Numbered from the stretch's first letter, positions 50,684-59,882 are shown. The stretch: DNA of 64,000 nt from Rhodoferax sediminis (GCF_006970865.1 NZ_CP035503.1:2803001-2867000); one strand, 5' to 3'. Program-made: numbers and translations. Notes: generated by a model not told the origin, from the letters alone.

Positions 50684-52678
50684 GTGAATGCGCCCTACCC
50701 CCACTCCATGCCTCTTGACACCCGCCGCCCGATCCGCGAACTGCCCGAGGAGCTGATCAGCCAGATCGCCGCCGGCGAGGTGGTCGAGCGCCCGGCCTCG
50801 GTGGTGCGCGAACTGGTGGACAACGCGCTCGATGCCGGCGCCACGCAGGTCACGCTGCGGCTGCTGGCCGGCGGCGTGCGGCTGATCTCGGTGGAGGACG
50901 ACGGCGCGGGCATTCCATTCGAGGAGCTGCCCATTGCGCTCAAACGCCATGCCACGAGCAAGATCGGGAACCTCGCCGATCTGGAATCGGTCGGCACCAT
51001 GGGATTTCGCGGTGAGGCCCTGGCCGCTATCAACTCCATAGCTGACTGCGCCCTGCTGTCAAGGGCTGCAGGCCAATCCAGTGCTTATTTTCTGGATGGC
51101 CGCACGGGCGAGCTGAAACCCGCCGCGCGCGCCGCGGGCACCACGGTGGAAGTCAAGGAACTGTTCTTCAGCGTGCCAGCGCGGCGCAAATTCCTCAAGA
51201 CCGATGCGACCGAGCAGGCGCACTGCGTCGAGGCCGTGCGCCGCCACGCGCTGGCGCGCCCCGACGTGGGCTTTGCCATCTGGGCCGAGGGCCGGCTGGT
51301 CGAGCAGTGGCGCGCCTGCGGCAGCGACGATGCGGCGAGAACACGCCGGCTCGGCGATGTGCTGGGCAGCGACTTCATCGCGCAGTCGATCGCGGTGGAC
51401 TACCGCGCCGGCTCGGTGCGCGTGAGTGGCCGCGCCGGCATTCCCGACGCCGCACGGGCCCGCGCCGACCAGCAATTTTGCTATGTCAACGGCCGCTTCG
51501 TGCGCGACAAGGTGCTGACGCACGCGGCCCGCAGCGCCTACGAGGATGTGCTGCACGGCCAGCGCCAGCCGGTGTATGCGCTGTACGTGGAGATTGACCC
51601 GGCGCGGGTCGACGTGAACGTGCACCCGACCAAGATCGAGGTGCGCTTTCGCGACAGCCGCGAAGTGCACCAGGCCGTGCGCCACGCGGTGGAGAACGCA
51701 CTGGCCGCGCCGCGGGCAGCGGCGGCCGTTCTGGCGGCAGCGGCAGCCACAGTCGCGACGGATTCCGCAACGACAGAATATGAGTCAAATCAGCCTGTTG
51801 CCCAGACGCCATGGGCGCAACCCGCTATTGATTTCGCAGCAACCCGGAATCACCGGGTCTCCGACTTCGAGGCGCTGTGGCCCGTTGGACAGTCCAATTC
51901 ACCTGCAGCGGTGGGCCACTTTGGCAGCACTGGCACCGACCCATCCGGCACCGCTCAGGACCGGTCCCACGACGGGCTCACAACCGGCGCTACCGAAGCA
52001 TTTTCCCCCGCTCGAGACGGCACTTTGCCCCCTCGACAAGTTCAGGACGGGCCAAGCGCCGGGCCAACGGCTGCGGATACGCTTCCCCCCGGCGACTGGC
52101 CGCTCGGTCGCGCACTCGCGCAGTTGCAGGGCATCTACATCCTGTCCGAGAACACGCAGGGCCTGGTCATCGTGGACATGCACGCGGCGCACGAGCGCAT
52201 CGTCTACGAGCGCCTGAAAACGCAGATGGACAGCGCCGCCATCGCGAGCCAGCCGCTGCTGATCCCCGCCACATTCGCGGCCACCGCGCACGAAGTCGCC
52301 ACGGCCGAGGCGCACACCGACACGCTCAGGATGCTGGGCCTGGAGATCACGCCGTTTTCGCCCAAGACGCTGGCCGTGCGCGCCGTGCCCACCTCGCTGG
52401 CCCAAGGTGATGCGGTGGAGTTGGCGCGCAGCGTGCTGGCCGAGCTCAGCACACACGACGCCAGCACCGTGATCCAGCGCGCGCAGAACGAGCTGCTCTC
52501 CACCATGGCCTGCCATGGCGCGGTGCGCGCGAATCGCCGCCTCACCGTGGACGAGATGAACGCGCTGCTGCGCCAGATGGAGCACACCGAGCGCTCCGAC
52601 CAGTGCAACCACGGCCGCCCCACCTGGCGCCAGGTCACGATCCGCGAGCTCGACAGCCTGTTCCTGCGCGGGCGCTAG
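50684..52678 (+). CDS. mutL: DNA mismatch repair protein MutL
   Basis: 664 residues from GTG 50684; ATG 50708 is equally possible. The N-terminal ATPase has IAAGEVVERPASVVRELVDN, DDGAGIP and GFRGEALAAINS. The C-terminal dimer domain keeps DMHAAHERIVYE, the form of the DQHA(X)2E(X)4E endonuclease motif, and ACHGAVRANRRL with CNHGRPTW, so this is a nicking MutL rather than the E. coli type. The long linker (about 345-460) is poorly conserved and built partly from interspersed repeats. In the expected order this gene would directly follow amiC. Confidence 0.95.
   Translation: MNAPYPHSMPLDTRRPIRELPEELISQIAAGEVVERPASVVRELVDNALDAGATQVTLRLLAGGVRLISVEDDGAGIPFEELPIALKRHATSKIGNLADLESVGTMGFRGEALAAINSIADCALLSRAAGQSSAYFLDGRTGELKPAARAAGTTVEVKELFFSVPARRKFLKTDATEQAHCVEAVRRHALARPDVGFAIWAEGRLVEQWRACGSDDAARTRRLGDVLGSDFIAQSIAVDYRAGSVRVSGRAGIPDAARARADQQFCYVNGRFVRDKVLTHAARSAYEDVLHGQRQPVYALYVEIDPARVDVNVHPTKIEVRFRDSREVHQAVRHAVENALAAPRAAAAVLAAAAATVATDSATTEYESNQPVAQTPWAQPAIDFAATRNHRVSDFEALWPVGQSNSPAAVGHFGSTGTDPSGTAQDRSHDGLTTGATEAFSPARDGTLPPRQVQDGPSAGPTAADTLPPGDWPLGRALAQLQGIYILSENTQGLVIVDMHAAHERIVYERLKTQMDSAAIASQPLLIPATFAATAHEVATAEAHTDTLRMLGLEITPFSPKTLAVRAVPTSLAQGDAVELARSVLAELSTHDASTVIQRAQNELLSTMACHGAVRANRRLTVDEMNALLRQMEHTERSDQCNHGRPTWRQVTIRELDSLFLRGR
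51026..51090 (+). repeat. Dispersed 60-bp repeat in the mutL ATPase domain
   Basis: Head GCTATCAACTCCATAGC (51026-51042), 18 bases with GCGC at 6-9, then AAGGGCT (51061-51067), GCAGGCC and AATCCAGTGCTTA. The encoded INSIADCALLSRAAGQ still fits MutL, so the sequence may have been fitted to the repeat rather than lengthened by it. Confidence 0.55.
51780..51840 (-). repeat. Dispersed 60-bp repeat in the mutL linker
   Basis: On the minus strand: head GCTGCGAAATCAATAGC (51840-51824), 18 bases with GCGC at 6-9, then CTGGGCA, ACAGGC and TGATTTGACTCA. The tail is close to that of the coaBC 3' copy. Confidence 0.55.
52029..52053 (+). repeat. TTCGACAAG-TTCAGGACGGG-type short repeat in the mutL linker
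   Basis: CCCTCGACAAGTTCAGGACG followed by GGCC is a near match to the common short intergenic repeat CTTCGACAGGCTCAGGACG. Here it is translated in the flexible linker of MutL. A related copy is intergenic at 27769-27795. Confidence 0.45.
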
Positions 52679-52770
52679 CCGGCTCGCCGGCTTAGTGGCG
52701 CCCGTTTCGACGCTTCTTTGGACGCCTGGTGTCTTCCGGATGGCCGACGCACCAAAACAGGGAGATTTCC

Positions 52771-52802
52771 TGCAAAATACGTCTTTTGCATGACTTCATG
52801 CA
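52771..52802. promoter_or_regulatory. Inverted repeats upstream of gdhA
   Basis: TGCAAAA (52771-52777) and TTTTGCA (52784-52790) form a perfect inverted repeat with six bases between, and GCATGA/TCATGC at 52789-52802 forms a second one. They lie 22-54 bases before the gdhA start and could bind a regulator of nitrogen metabolism. Confidence 0.4.
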
Positions 52803-52824
52803 CCATTTAAGTGAAAGACGGTTG

Positions 52825-54168
52825 ATGAAATTCCAGACCCTCCACGCGTTCCTGGGCCACGTGGCCGAACGCAACCCCGGCCAGAGCGAGTACCTGCAGG
52901 CCGTGACCGAAGTCATGGAGAGCCTGTGGCCCTACATTGAAAAACACCCCAAATATGCCGGCCAGGGCCTGCTTGAACGCCTGACCGAGCCCGAGCGCGC
53001 CATCATCTTTCGCGTCTCGTGGGTGGACGATCATGGCGAGGTCCGCGTGAACCGCGGCTTTCGCATCCAGCACAGCTCGGCCATCGGCCCGTACAAGGGC
53101 GGCCTGCGCCTGCACCCGTCGGTGAACCTGTCGATCCTGAAATTCCTGGCCTTCGAGCAGACCTTCAAGAACGCGTTGACGACTTTGCCCATGGGCGGCG
53201 CCAAGGGCGGCAGCGACTTCGACCCCAAGGGCAAGAGCCCCGGCGAAGTCATGCGCTTTTGCCAGGCCTTCGTGAGCGAGCTGGTGCACCACGTGGGCGC
53301 CGACACCGACGTGCCGGCCGGCGACATTGGCGTGGGCGGCCGCGAGATCGGTTTCATGACCGGCATGATGAAAAAAATCACGAACCGGGCCGACTGCGTG
53401 TTCACCGGCAAGGGCCTGAGTTTCGGCGGCTCGCTGATCCGCCCCGAAGCCACCGGTTACGGCACCGTCTACTTCGCCGAAGAGATGCTCAAGCAGAGCG
53501 GGCGCTCGCTGCAGGGCCTGCGCATCAGCGTGTCGGGCTCGGGCAATGTGGCGCAATACGCGGTCGAGAAGGCCATGGCGCTGGGCGCCAAGGTCGTCAC
53601 CGTGTCGGACTCCAGCGGCACCGTGGTGGACGAGGAAGGCTTCAGCCCGGCCAAGCTGGCCGAACTCATGGAGGTCAAGAACCACCAGTACGGCCGCGTC
53701 AGCGACTACGCCCGGCGCACGGGCACGAACTTCCATGCCGGCGCGCGCCCCTGGGATGTGCCGGTGGATGTGGTGCTGCCCTGCGCGACCCAGAACGAAC
53801 TGGACGCCAATGACGCCGCCACCCTGATCAAGAACGGGGCCATTTGCGTGGCCGAAGGCGCCAACATGCCCTGCACCATCGAGGCCGTGAAAGCGTTCGA
53901 GGCCAACGGCGTGCTGTATGCGCCCGGCAAGGCCAGCAATGCCGGCGGTGTCGCCACGTCGGGCCTGGAGATGAGCCAGAACGCCATGCGCCTGACCTGG
54001 CCGCGCGACGAGGTGGACGCGCGCCTGCACAGCATCATGACCAGCATTCATGAAGCCTGCCTGCAGCACGGCCGGCGCGCCGATGGCAGCGTGAGCTATG
54101 TGGATGGCGCCAACGTCGCCGCGTTCGTGAAAGTGGCCGACGCCATGCTGGCGCAAGGCGTGATCTGA
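52825..54168 (+). CDS. gdhA: NADP-specific glutamate dehydrogenase
   Basis: 447 residues from the ATG at 52825, the same length as the E. coli enzyme; upstream in-frame starts are rejected on that ground. It makes glutamate from ammonia and 2-oxoglutarate. Substrate-site lysines lie in GPYKGGLRLHPSV and MGGAKGGSDFDPKGKS; the nucleotide-binding turn is ISVSGSGNVAQYAVEKA. It stands between mutL and miaA, which are adjacent in many proteobacteria. Confidence 0.95.
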   Translation: MKFQTLHAFLGHVAERNPGQSEYLQAVTEVMESLWPYIEKHPKYAGQGLLERLTEPERAIIFRVSWVDDHGEVRVNRGFRIQHSSAIGPYKGGLRLHPSVNLSILKFLAFEQTFKNALTTLPMGGAKGGSDFDPKGKSPGEVMRFCQAFVSELVHHVGADTDVPAGDIGVGGREIGFMTGMMKKITNRADCVFTGKGLSFGGSLIRPEATGYGTVYFAEEMLKQSGRSLQGLRISVSGSGNVAQYAVEKAMALGAKVVTVSDSSGTVVDEEGFSPAKLAELMEVKNHQYGRVSDYARRTGTNFHAGARPWDVPVDVVLPCATQNELDANDAATLIKNGAICVAEGANMPCTIEAVKAFEANGVLYAPGKASNAGGVATSGLEMSQNAMRLTWPRDEVDARLHSIMTSIHEACLQHGRRADGSVSYVDGANVAAFVKVADAMLAQGVI

Positions 54169-54181
54169 AGCGGGGACCGCG

Positions 54182-54565
54182 CTACTTCTTGAGCCCCAGC
54201 ACGACGACCCCCGCGCCCACCATCAGGATGCCGAGCCATTCGCGCGCGCCGGGCCGCTCGCCAAGAAAAACAAAGGCGAAGATCGCCACCAGCACCAGGC
54301 TGAACTTGTCCACCGGCGCGACCTTGGACGCATCGCCGATCTTGAGCGCGCGAAAGTAGCAGACCCATGAGGCGCCGGTGGCCAGCCCCGACAGCGCCAG
54401 GAACAGCCAGGTCTTGGTCTGCAGCGCCCAGGGGTTGCTCCACTTGCCGGTGGCAACGACGAAGCCCGCAAGCACCACGATGATGACTGCCGTGCGGATC
54501 AGCGTGGCGCGGTGGTCATGGTGATGGTGTCCTGTGTTCCGCACGGAATCGGCGGTGCGGGCCAT
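54182..54565 (-). CDS. EamA-type (DMT) permease, N-terminally altered
   Basis: 127 residues from the ATG at 54563-54565. The C-terminal three membrane segments and signatures of the small four-helix EamA proteins are intact: LFLALSGLATGASWVCYFRALKIGDASKVAPVDK (about residues 53-86) and FLGERPGAREWLGILMVGAGVVV. The first membrane helix of the family is missing; in its place is a hydrophilic start with HHHHDH and then ATLIRTAVIIVV. The gene may therefore be a 5'-truncated remnant using a chance start, or a protein with altered topology. Confidence 0.6.
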   Translation of the reverse strand: MARTADSVRNTGHHHHDHRATLIRTAVIIVVLAGFVVATGKWSNPWALQTKTWLFLALSGLATGASWVCYFRALKIGDASKVAPVDKFSLVLVAIFAFVFLGERPGAREWLGILMVGAGVVVLGLKK

Positions 54566-54725
54566 TGTGACCGCGCCACGGCGTCTTGAGCAGCATCGAT
54601 CACCTTGGTCCCGGCGCCGCCGCATTTCGCCCGAGGTCTGCCAGGCGATCTGATACGCTCAGACGGATGTCTCGCACGCCGCCCTTTTCAATGACTTCGC
54701 CTCTCTGCTGCCGGGGCACAACAGC

Positions 54726-55748
54726 GTGGTGAACCGTCCCAATCCGGACGCCGCAACACTGCGCTATGTCGCGCTGGCCGGACCCACGGCCGCCGGCAAG
54801 ACGGCCGCCGCCATGGCCATTGCGCGCGCGCATGCGGTCGAGATCGTCAGCGTCGATTCGGCGCTGGTGTACCGCGGCATGGACATCGGCACGGCGAAGC
54901 CCAGCGCGGAAGAACGGGCGGCCGTGCCGCACCACCTGATCGACATTCGCGACCCATTGCAGCCCTACAGCGCGGCCGAGTTCGCGGCCGACGCACGGCG
55001 ACTGATCAGTGACATCAGCGCGCGCGGCAGGCTGCCGCTGCTGGTAGGCGGCACCATGCTGTACTTCAAGGCGCTGGCGCAGGGCCTGGATGCGATGCCG
55101 CCGGCCGACCCGGCGATTCGCGCCGCGCTGGAAGCCGAGGCGCTGGCATCGGGCTGGCCCGCCCTGCACGCCGAGCTGGCACGCGTGGACCCGGTCACGG
55201 CCAAGCGCCTGGCGCCCAATGATTCGCAGCGCATCCAGCGCGCGCTGGAGGTGTACCGCGCCTCCGGCCAGCCCATGTCATCCTTCCATACTATTAAAAC
55301 AATAGCTGATAGCACAGACTCCGCAAGGGCTACAGCCTTTATTTCTTTAGAACCGCAAGATCGCGGCTGGCTGCACGAGCGCATCGCCCAGCGCTTCGAC
55401 GCCATGCTGGCGGCGGGTTTTCTGGACGAAGTCCGGACCCTGCGCGCGCGCGGCGACCTGACCGCGCAGGCGCCCGCGATGCGCTGCGTCGGCTACCGCC
55501 AGGCGTGGGAGTGGTTGGACGCGCAAGAAGCGCGCGGGCTGGATGCACACGAAGCACGCGGGCCGGGCGACCTCCCTGCGATCAGCGAGCTGCGCGACAA
55601 GGGCATCTTCGCCACACGCCAGCTTGCCAAGCGCCAGCTCACCTGGCTGCGCTCAAGCCCCGAGCGCCGCGTGGTGGCCTGCGACGACCCCACGGCCGTG
55701 CAGCAGGTGCTGGCGCTGGTGCAGGCCTTTCAAGAGCAACGTGCATGA
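54726..55748 (+). CDS. miaA: tRNA dimethylallyltransferase
   Basis: 340 residues from a GTG at 54726. P-loop [45 protein letters not shown] and the C-terminal [14 protein letters not shown] and [14 protein letters not shown] identify MiaA, which adds dimethylallyl to A37 of tRNAs reading UNN codons. Between QPMSSFH and [11 protein letters not shown] lies a stretch ([17 protein letters not shown]) encoded by a dispersed repeat. Near residue 262-280 the text [16 protein letters not shown] is a 24-base near-perfect tandem duplication. Confidence 0.95.
   Translation: MVNRPNPDAATLRYVALAGPTAAGKTAAAMAIARAHAVEIVSVDSALVYRGMDIGTAKPSAEERAAVPHHLIDIRDPLQPYSAAEFAADARRLISDISARGRLPLLVGGTMLYFKALAQGLDAMPPADPAIRAALEAEALASGWPALHAELARVDPVTAKRLAPNDSQRIQRALEVYRASGQPMSSFHTIKTIADSTDSARATAFISLEPQDRGWLHERIAQRFDAMLAAGFLDEVRTLRARGDLTAQAPAMRCVGYRQAWEWLDAQEARGLDAHEARGPGDLPAISELRDKGIFATRQLAKRQLTWLRSSPERRVVACDDPTAVQQVLALVQAFQEQRA
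55290..55350 (+). repeat. Dispersed 60-bp repeat inside miaA
   Basis: Head ACTATTAAAACAATAGC (55290-55306), 18 bases, then AAGGGCT (55325-55331), ACAGCC and TTTATTTCTTTA. The 14 bases CAGACTCCGCAAGG are identical to the amiC copy. Confidence 0.7.
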
Positions 55749-56389
55749 GCCTGGTCGTCAACGCCTTGAGCAAACGCTATGGCGAGCTGGTGGTGTTCGA
55801 CAACGTCTCGCTCGAAGTCGCGCCCGGCGAATTCGTCGCCATCGTAGGCGAGTCGGGCGTCGGCAAATCCACGCTGCTCAACTGCATGGCCGGACTGGAT
55901 ACGTGGGATACCGGCTCGGTGCAACTCGACGGCGTGGATATCGGCGCCTTGAGCGCCGACGAGCGCGCGCTCTGGCGCCGGCGCAAGGTCGGCTTTGTAT
56001 TCCAGGCCTTTCATGTGCTGCCGCACCTGGACGTGGCGCAAAACGTGGCGCTGCCACTGATGCTGCTGGGCCAGCACGACGATGCGCGCGTACAGGACAT
56101 GCTGGATGCCGTCGGCCTGCACGGCCTGGGCGCACGGCTGCCGCAGCAGCTCAGCGGCGGCCAGCTGCAGCGCGTGGCGATCGCGCGCGCGCTGATTCAT
56201 CGCCCCACGCTGCTGCTGGCGGACGAGCCGACCGGCAACCTGGATCCGGCCACCGCCACCAAGGTGATGGATGCACTGATCTCGCAAACCCGCCAGCACG
56301 GCGCCTCGCTGGTGCTGGTGACGCATTCGGCGGCCGCTGCCGCGCGAGCCGACCGCGTGCTGCATCTCAGCGCGGTCGGCATCGCCTGA
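55745..56389 (+). CDS. ABC transporter ATP-binding protein (LolD/MacB-like)
   Basis: 214 residues, overlapping miaA by four bases. Walker [14 protein letters not shown], signature [16 protein letters not shown] and Walker [14 protein letters not shown] are those of the LolD/FtsE/MacB group, whose partners are FtsX-like permeases. No permease follows; instead come an hsp20 fragment and opposite-strand genes. An FtsX-like permease begins 6.9 kb away at 63248 on the same strand and is the obvious candidate partner. Confidence 0.92.
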   Translation: MSLVVNALSKRYGELVVFDNVSLEVAPGEFVAIVGESGVGKSTLLNCMAGLDTWDTGSVQLDGVDIGALSADERALWRRRKVGFVFQAFHVLPHLDVAQNVALPLMLLGQHDDARVQDMLDAVGLHGLGARLPQQLSGGQLQRVAIARALIHRPTLLLADEPTGNLDPATATKVMDALISQTRQHGASLVLVTHSAAAAARADRVLHLSAVGIA

Positions 56390-56428
56390 CGCGACTGCGC
56401 CGGCAGCGCACAGGCCGGAACGGCCCGC

Positions 56429-56686
56429 TTATTCGATGGCCAGATGCTGGACGCCGGTGCCCCCCTTCTTGGGCAGCGTCAGCATCAAAATCCCGTTGTC
56501 ATACTTGGCCTTGGCCTGCGCCTGCTCAATGTCCTGCGGCAACTGGAGGCTGCGCGACACCGCGCCGTAGTAGCGCTCGCTGCGCAGTACCTTGTCACCC
56601 TCGGTCTGGCTGTCCTCCTGCTTGACCTCAGCGCGCAGCGTGACCACGCTGCCGTCCAGCGACACCTGGATGTCATCCTTGCGCAC
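56429..56686 (-). pseudogene. 5'-truncated Hsp20 small heat-shock protein
   Basis: 85 residues of the alpha-crystallin domain remain, beginning at the conserved (PG)VRKDDIQVSLDGSVVTLRAE and running through the C-terminal DNGILMLTLPKKGG. Normal Hsp20 proteins of this group have some 60 more N-terminal residues. In the same frame a TGA lies 18 bases upstream, and the break comes just at the proline of PGVRKDD, so the first part has been deleted. The adjacent MFS gene ends 15 bases upstream of the break. The GTG at 56684 may allow a fragment to be made. Confidence 0.75.
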
Positions 56687-56701
56687 CGGGCTTGACGCAG
56701 A

Positions 56702-57862
56702 TCAATCCGGCTGGCGCCGCAGCGCCCAGGCCCCCGCCAGCAGCAGCGCGACCGCGAACAGGCTGGGCCCGGCCGCATGGCGGGCGCCATCCGCCGCAGC
56801 CATCGCAACAACGATCGGGCCCGCCAGCTGCCCCAGTGCAAAGGCGGCGGTCATCGCGGCCATCAGCTTCGGCGCATGGGCACCGGCGATGCGCCGGGCC
56901 TCCTGCATCCCCGCCATGGTATTCACCATGAACGTGCCGCCGACGCACACCGCCGCCACCAGCAGCGTCCCGATTCCGGGGAGCAGCACCGGAGCGAGCA
57001 CACCGGCCGCCATGACGAGCTGGCCCAGCGCCCAGACCCTGCGCGCCTGCATGCGCCTGGAGCCAAGCGCAACGGCCACGGTCGACAGCGCCGCGGTCGC
57101 CCCGAACACCGGCCAGACCCAGCCAAAGACCGCCGGGTCGGCAATCACATCGCGCGCCATCGCGGGCAGGAACGTGGCCGGGATGATGTAGCCGAACCCG
57201 AAGGTGCCGTAGCAAAGCACCAGCCGCCAGCCATCCGCGCCGAGCCGGCCCGCCTGCCGCACACTGGAGGCCGCGACGGCGCCGGCCGCACGCATCGGCG
57301 CCCAGGCGATGCCCGCGACCACAATGCTGGCCAACCCCAGCAGCAGCCACACCCCGGCGGGATCGGAGCCACCCAGCCCGGCCAGCAAGACGACCAGACC
57401 GGCCAGGCTGATGCCCACACCAACACCGGCAAAAACCCAACCCGACCACACCGAGCGGTCATGCCTGGCGAGCACGGGCAAGGCCCAGGCCGACACCCCC
57501 ACCAGCACGTAGGCGCTGGCCACACCGGCGCCGAAGCGCAGGGCCAGCCACGCATCAAAGCCATCCGTCACGCCCATGCCCAGCGTCAACAACGCCACCG
57601 CCACCAAGCCAAAGCGCACCGCATGGCGCGGCGCCGGCACGGTGATGCTGCACAGCATGGCGCCCACCAGGTAGCCGACGTAGTTGGCCCCCGCAAGCCA
57701 CGCGCCCTGGCGCAGACTCATGCCGGCATGCGCCTGCATCAGCGGCAACAGCGGTGTGAAGGCAAAGCGGCCCACGCCCATGGCCGAGGCCAGCGCGGCA
57801 AAGCCGATAAGGGTAATCTTGAGTGCCGAAATCGGGTGCCGGTTTGCTGTCATCGTGCTCAT
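56702..57862 (-). CDS. YbfB/YjiJ-family MFS transporter
   Basis: 386 residues with about twelve hydrophobic segments. The family is recognised from ALASAMGVGRFAFTPLLPLM and LRQGAWLAGANYVGYLVGAM at the start, and from GYIIPATFLPAMARDV in the middle. Substrates of this MFS branch are unknown. The gene ends immediately next to the broken hsp20, so the deletion that truncated hsp20 has its edge here. Confidence 0.9.
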   Translation of the reverse strand: MSTMTANRHPISALKITLIGFAALASAMGVGRFAFTPLLPLMQAHAGMSLRQGAWLAGANYVGYLVGAMLCSITVPAPRHAVRFGLVAVALLTLGMGVTDGFDAWLALRFGAGVASAYVLVGVSAWALPVLARHDRSVWSGWVFAGVGVGISLAGLVVLLAGLGGSDPAGVWLLLGLASIVVAGIAWAPMRAAGAVAASSVRQAGRLGADGWRLVLCYGTFGFGYIIPATFLPAMARDVIADPAVFGWVWPVFGATAALSTVAVALGSRRMQARRVWALGQLVMAAGVLAPVLLPGIGTLLVAAVCVGGTFMVNTMAGMQEARRIAGAHAPKLMAAMTAAFALGQLAGPIVVAMAAADGARHAAGPSLFAVALLLAGAWALRRQPD

Positions 57863-57881
57863 GATAGGCGCGCGCTGCAGT

Positions 57882-58535
57882 TCACAGATCGATGATGGCT
57901 GCCAGCGGCACGCCCGCCGGCGCCTCGTAGTCGGCCATCACCCATGCGCGCGCGGGATGCGTGGCCGCGTCCTGCAGAAGTTCCGTCACAAAGCCGATCG
58001 ACGTCTTGTCGAGCGCCGCAAAGGGCTCGTCCAGCAACGTGACGGCAGCGCCCGACGCAAAGGCCGCGGCCAGCCAGACCTTGCGCTTGGACCCCGTGGA
58101 CAGCATGTACAAAGGCTTGTCCCGGTGCGGTGCCAGCGACAGGCCTTCCGTCAACTCGCCCGCTACCTGCTCGTCGAACGCCGAATACTGGCGGTGCAAA
58201 GTTCTGAAGTAATCGACCGGCGTGATCTGGTCAAAGGCACTCGAGCGCGGATCGATCCAGAACACCTGCCGGCGATAGGCGCCCGGCCGGTCGCCCAGGC
58301 GCACACCGTTGATTTGCAGCGTTCCAGCCTGGGCTGGCCGATCCCCCGCCAGCAAACGCAGCAGCGTGCTCTTGCCGCTGCCATCGCCGCCGCGCACCAG
58401 CGTAACCCCGGGCGGGATGCGCGTAGACCAATCGGCGAAAAGTTCGCGCTGCGGATGGCGGAAACACAGGCCATGCGCCTGCAGTACTGCGGATGGAGTG
58501 ATGACGGGATGTTCGATAAAGCGGCTCTCTTTCAA
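57882..58535 (-). CDS. Orphan ABC ATPase subunit
   Basis: 217 residues. Walker A is GGDGSGKSTLLRLLAG, Walker B VTLLDEPFAALD; the signature is weakened to LSTGSKRKVWLAAAF, closest to the CcmA/heme-exporter or ABC-2 type ATPases. No permease is adjacent. It sits 19 bases upstream of the MFS gene on the same strand and diverges from the dehydrogenase at 58609. It may serve a permease encoded elsewhere or act in a non-transport role. Confidence 0.85.
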   Translation of the reverse strand: MKESRFIEHPVITPSAVLQAHGLCFRHPQRELFADWSTRIPPGVTLVRGGDGSGKSTLLRLLAGDRPAQAGTLQINGVRLGDRPGAYRRQVFWIDPRSSAFDQITPVDYFRTLHRQYSAFDEQVAGELTEGLSLAPHRDKPLYMLSTGSKRKVWLAAAFASGAAVTLLDEPFAALDKTSIGFVTELLQDAATHPARAWVMADYEAPAGVPLAAIIDL

Positions 58536-58608
58536 GGTGGGAATGCGCGGCCATTGTAAAAAAATATTGACCCTATGCTAGAGTGAATTTCCATCACAGG
58601 AGTCCACC

Positions 58609-59751
58609 ATGAGTACCAACCCAACACGCACAGGGCTTCAACTTCGCTCCCTCGTCAAGCCCAATGGCGAACTGGAGATATCGCTGCTCAGCGTCGCGAC
58701 CCCGGATCCCGCGCCCGACGAAGTGGTGGTGCGGATCGAAGCCACTCCGATCAACCCCTCCGACATCGGACTGCTTTTTGGCGCTGCCGACATCAGCACG
58801 GCAAAGATGTCCGGAACGCCGGCCAGCCCCGTCGTCACAGCGCAAATTCCTGACCAGCTGATGAAAGGCATGGCCGCCCGCCTGGGCCAGTCGCTGCCTG
58901 TGGGCAACGAGGGTGCCGGCGTGGTTGTCGCTGCGGGGTCGTCCGGCACGGCGCAGGCGCTGCTGGGCAAGACGGTGGCCGTTCTGGGCGGGGCGATGTA
59001 TGCGCAGTACCGCTGCATCCAGGCCGACCAATGCCTGGTGCTGCCAGAAGGCACGACGCCGGCCGAGGGCGCCTCCTGCTTCGTCAACCCGCTGACCGCG
59101 CTTGGCATGGTGGAAACCATGCGGCGCGAGGGCCACAAAGCCCTGGTTCACACGGCGGCGGCCTCCAACCTCGGCCAGATGCTCAACAAGATCTGCATCA
59201 AGGACCAGATCGGTCTGGTGAACGTCGTGCGCAAGCCCGAGCAGGCGACGCTGCTCAAGCGCATGGGCGCCAAATATGTTTGCGACTCATCAACGCCCAC
59301 GTTCATGGAAGACCTCACGCAGGCGCTGGTGGACACCGGCGCCACCATTGCCTTCGATGCCACCGGCGGCGGCAAGCTGGCCGGACAGATCCTGACCTGC
59401 ATGGAGGCGGCTTTGAATCGCACTGCCAAAGAATACAGCCGCTACGGTTCCACCACCCACAAGCAGGTTTACCTCTACGGGGGTCTCGACACCGGCCCGA
59501 CAGAGTTCAACCGGAACTTCGGCATGGCATGGGGCATCGGTGGCTGGCTATTGTTTCCGTTCCTGCAGCGTATCGGCGTGGAGGCTGCGCAGGCACTGCG
59601 CCAACGAGTGGCGGCGGAGCTCAAGACAACCTTTGCCAGCAGCTACTCGAAGGAGATTTCCCTGGCCGAGGCCCTGCAACCAGAAGTCATCGCCGTTTAT
59701 GGCCAACGTGCGACCGGCACCAAGTACCTGATCAATCCCAACAAGGCATAA
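58609..59751 (+). CDS. Zinc-type (MDR) alcohol dehydrogenase family protein
   Basis: 380 residues behind CAGGAG. The GroES-like N-terminal half has ISLLSVATPDPAPDEVVVRI and VGNEGAGVVVAAGSSG; the Rossmann half is recognised by VHTAAASNLGQMLNKI and ATLLKRMGAKYVCDSS. The GNEGAG motif takes the place of the GHExxG of true zinc alcohol dehydrogenases, and no structural-zinc cysteine cluster is seen, so it is more probably a zinc-independent quinone or enoyl reductase relative. Substrate unknown. Confidence 0.87.
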   Translation: MSTNPTRTGLQLRSLVKPNGELEISLLSVATPDPAPDEVVVRIEATPINPSDIGLLFGAADISTAKMSGTPASPVVTAQIPDQLMKGMAARLGQSLPVGNEGAGVVVAAGSSGTAQALLGKTVAVLGGAMYAQYRCIQADQCLVLPEGTTPAEGASCFVNPLTALGMVETMRREGHKALVHTAAASNLGQMLNKICIKDQIGLVNVVRKPEQATLLKRMGAKYVCDSSTPTFMEDLTQALVDTGATIAFDATGGGKLAGQILTCMEAALNRTAKEYSRYGSTTHKQVYLYGGLDTGPTEFNRNFGMAWGIGGWLLFPFLQRIGVEAAQALRQRVAAELKTTFASSYSKEISLAEALQPEVIAVYGQRATGTKYLINPNKA

Positions 59752-59882
59752 CCAGGTTGCGGTCACCACCATCTCATTGATCGGCCGGACTGCAGCGGGA
59801 GCAGCCATCGGCAAGATGCGGCCATTCGGGTTCGAAGAACATCCGAGTCGCGCACGACATCAAGACCGCGAGAATGACGCGA

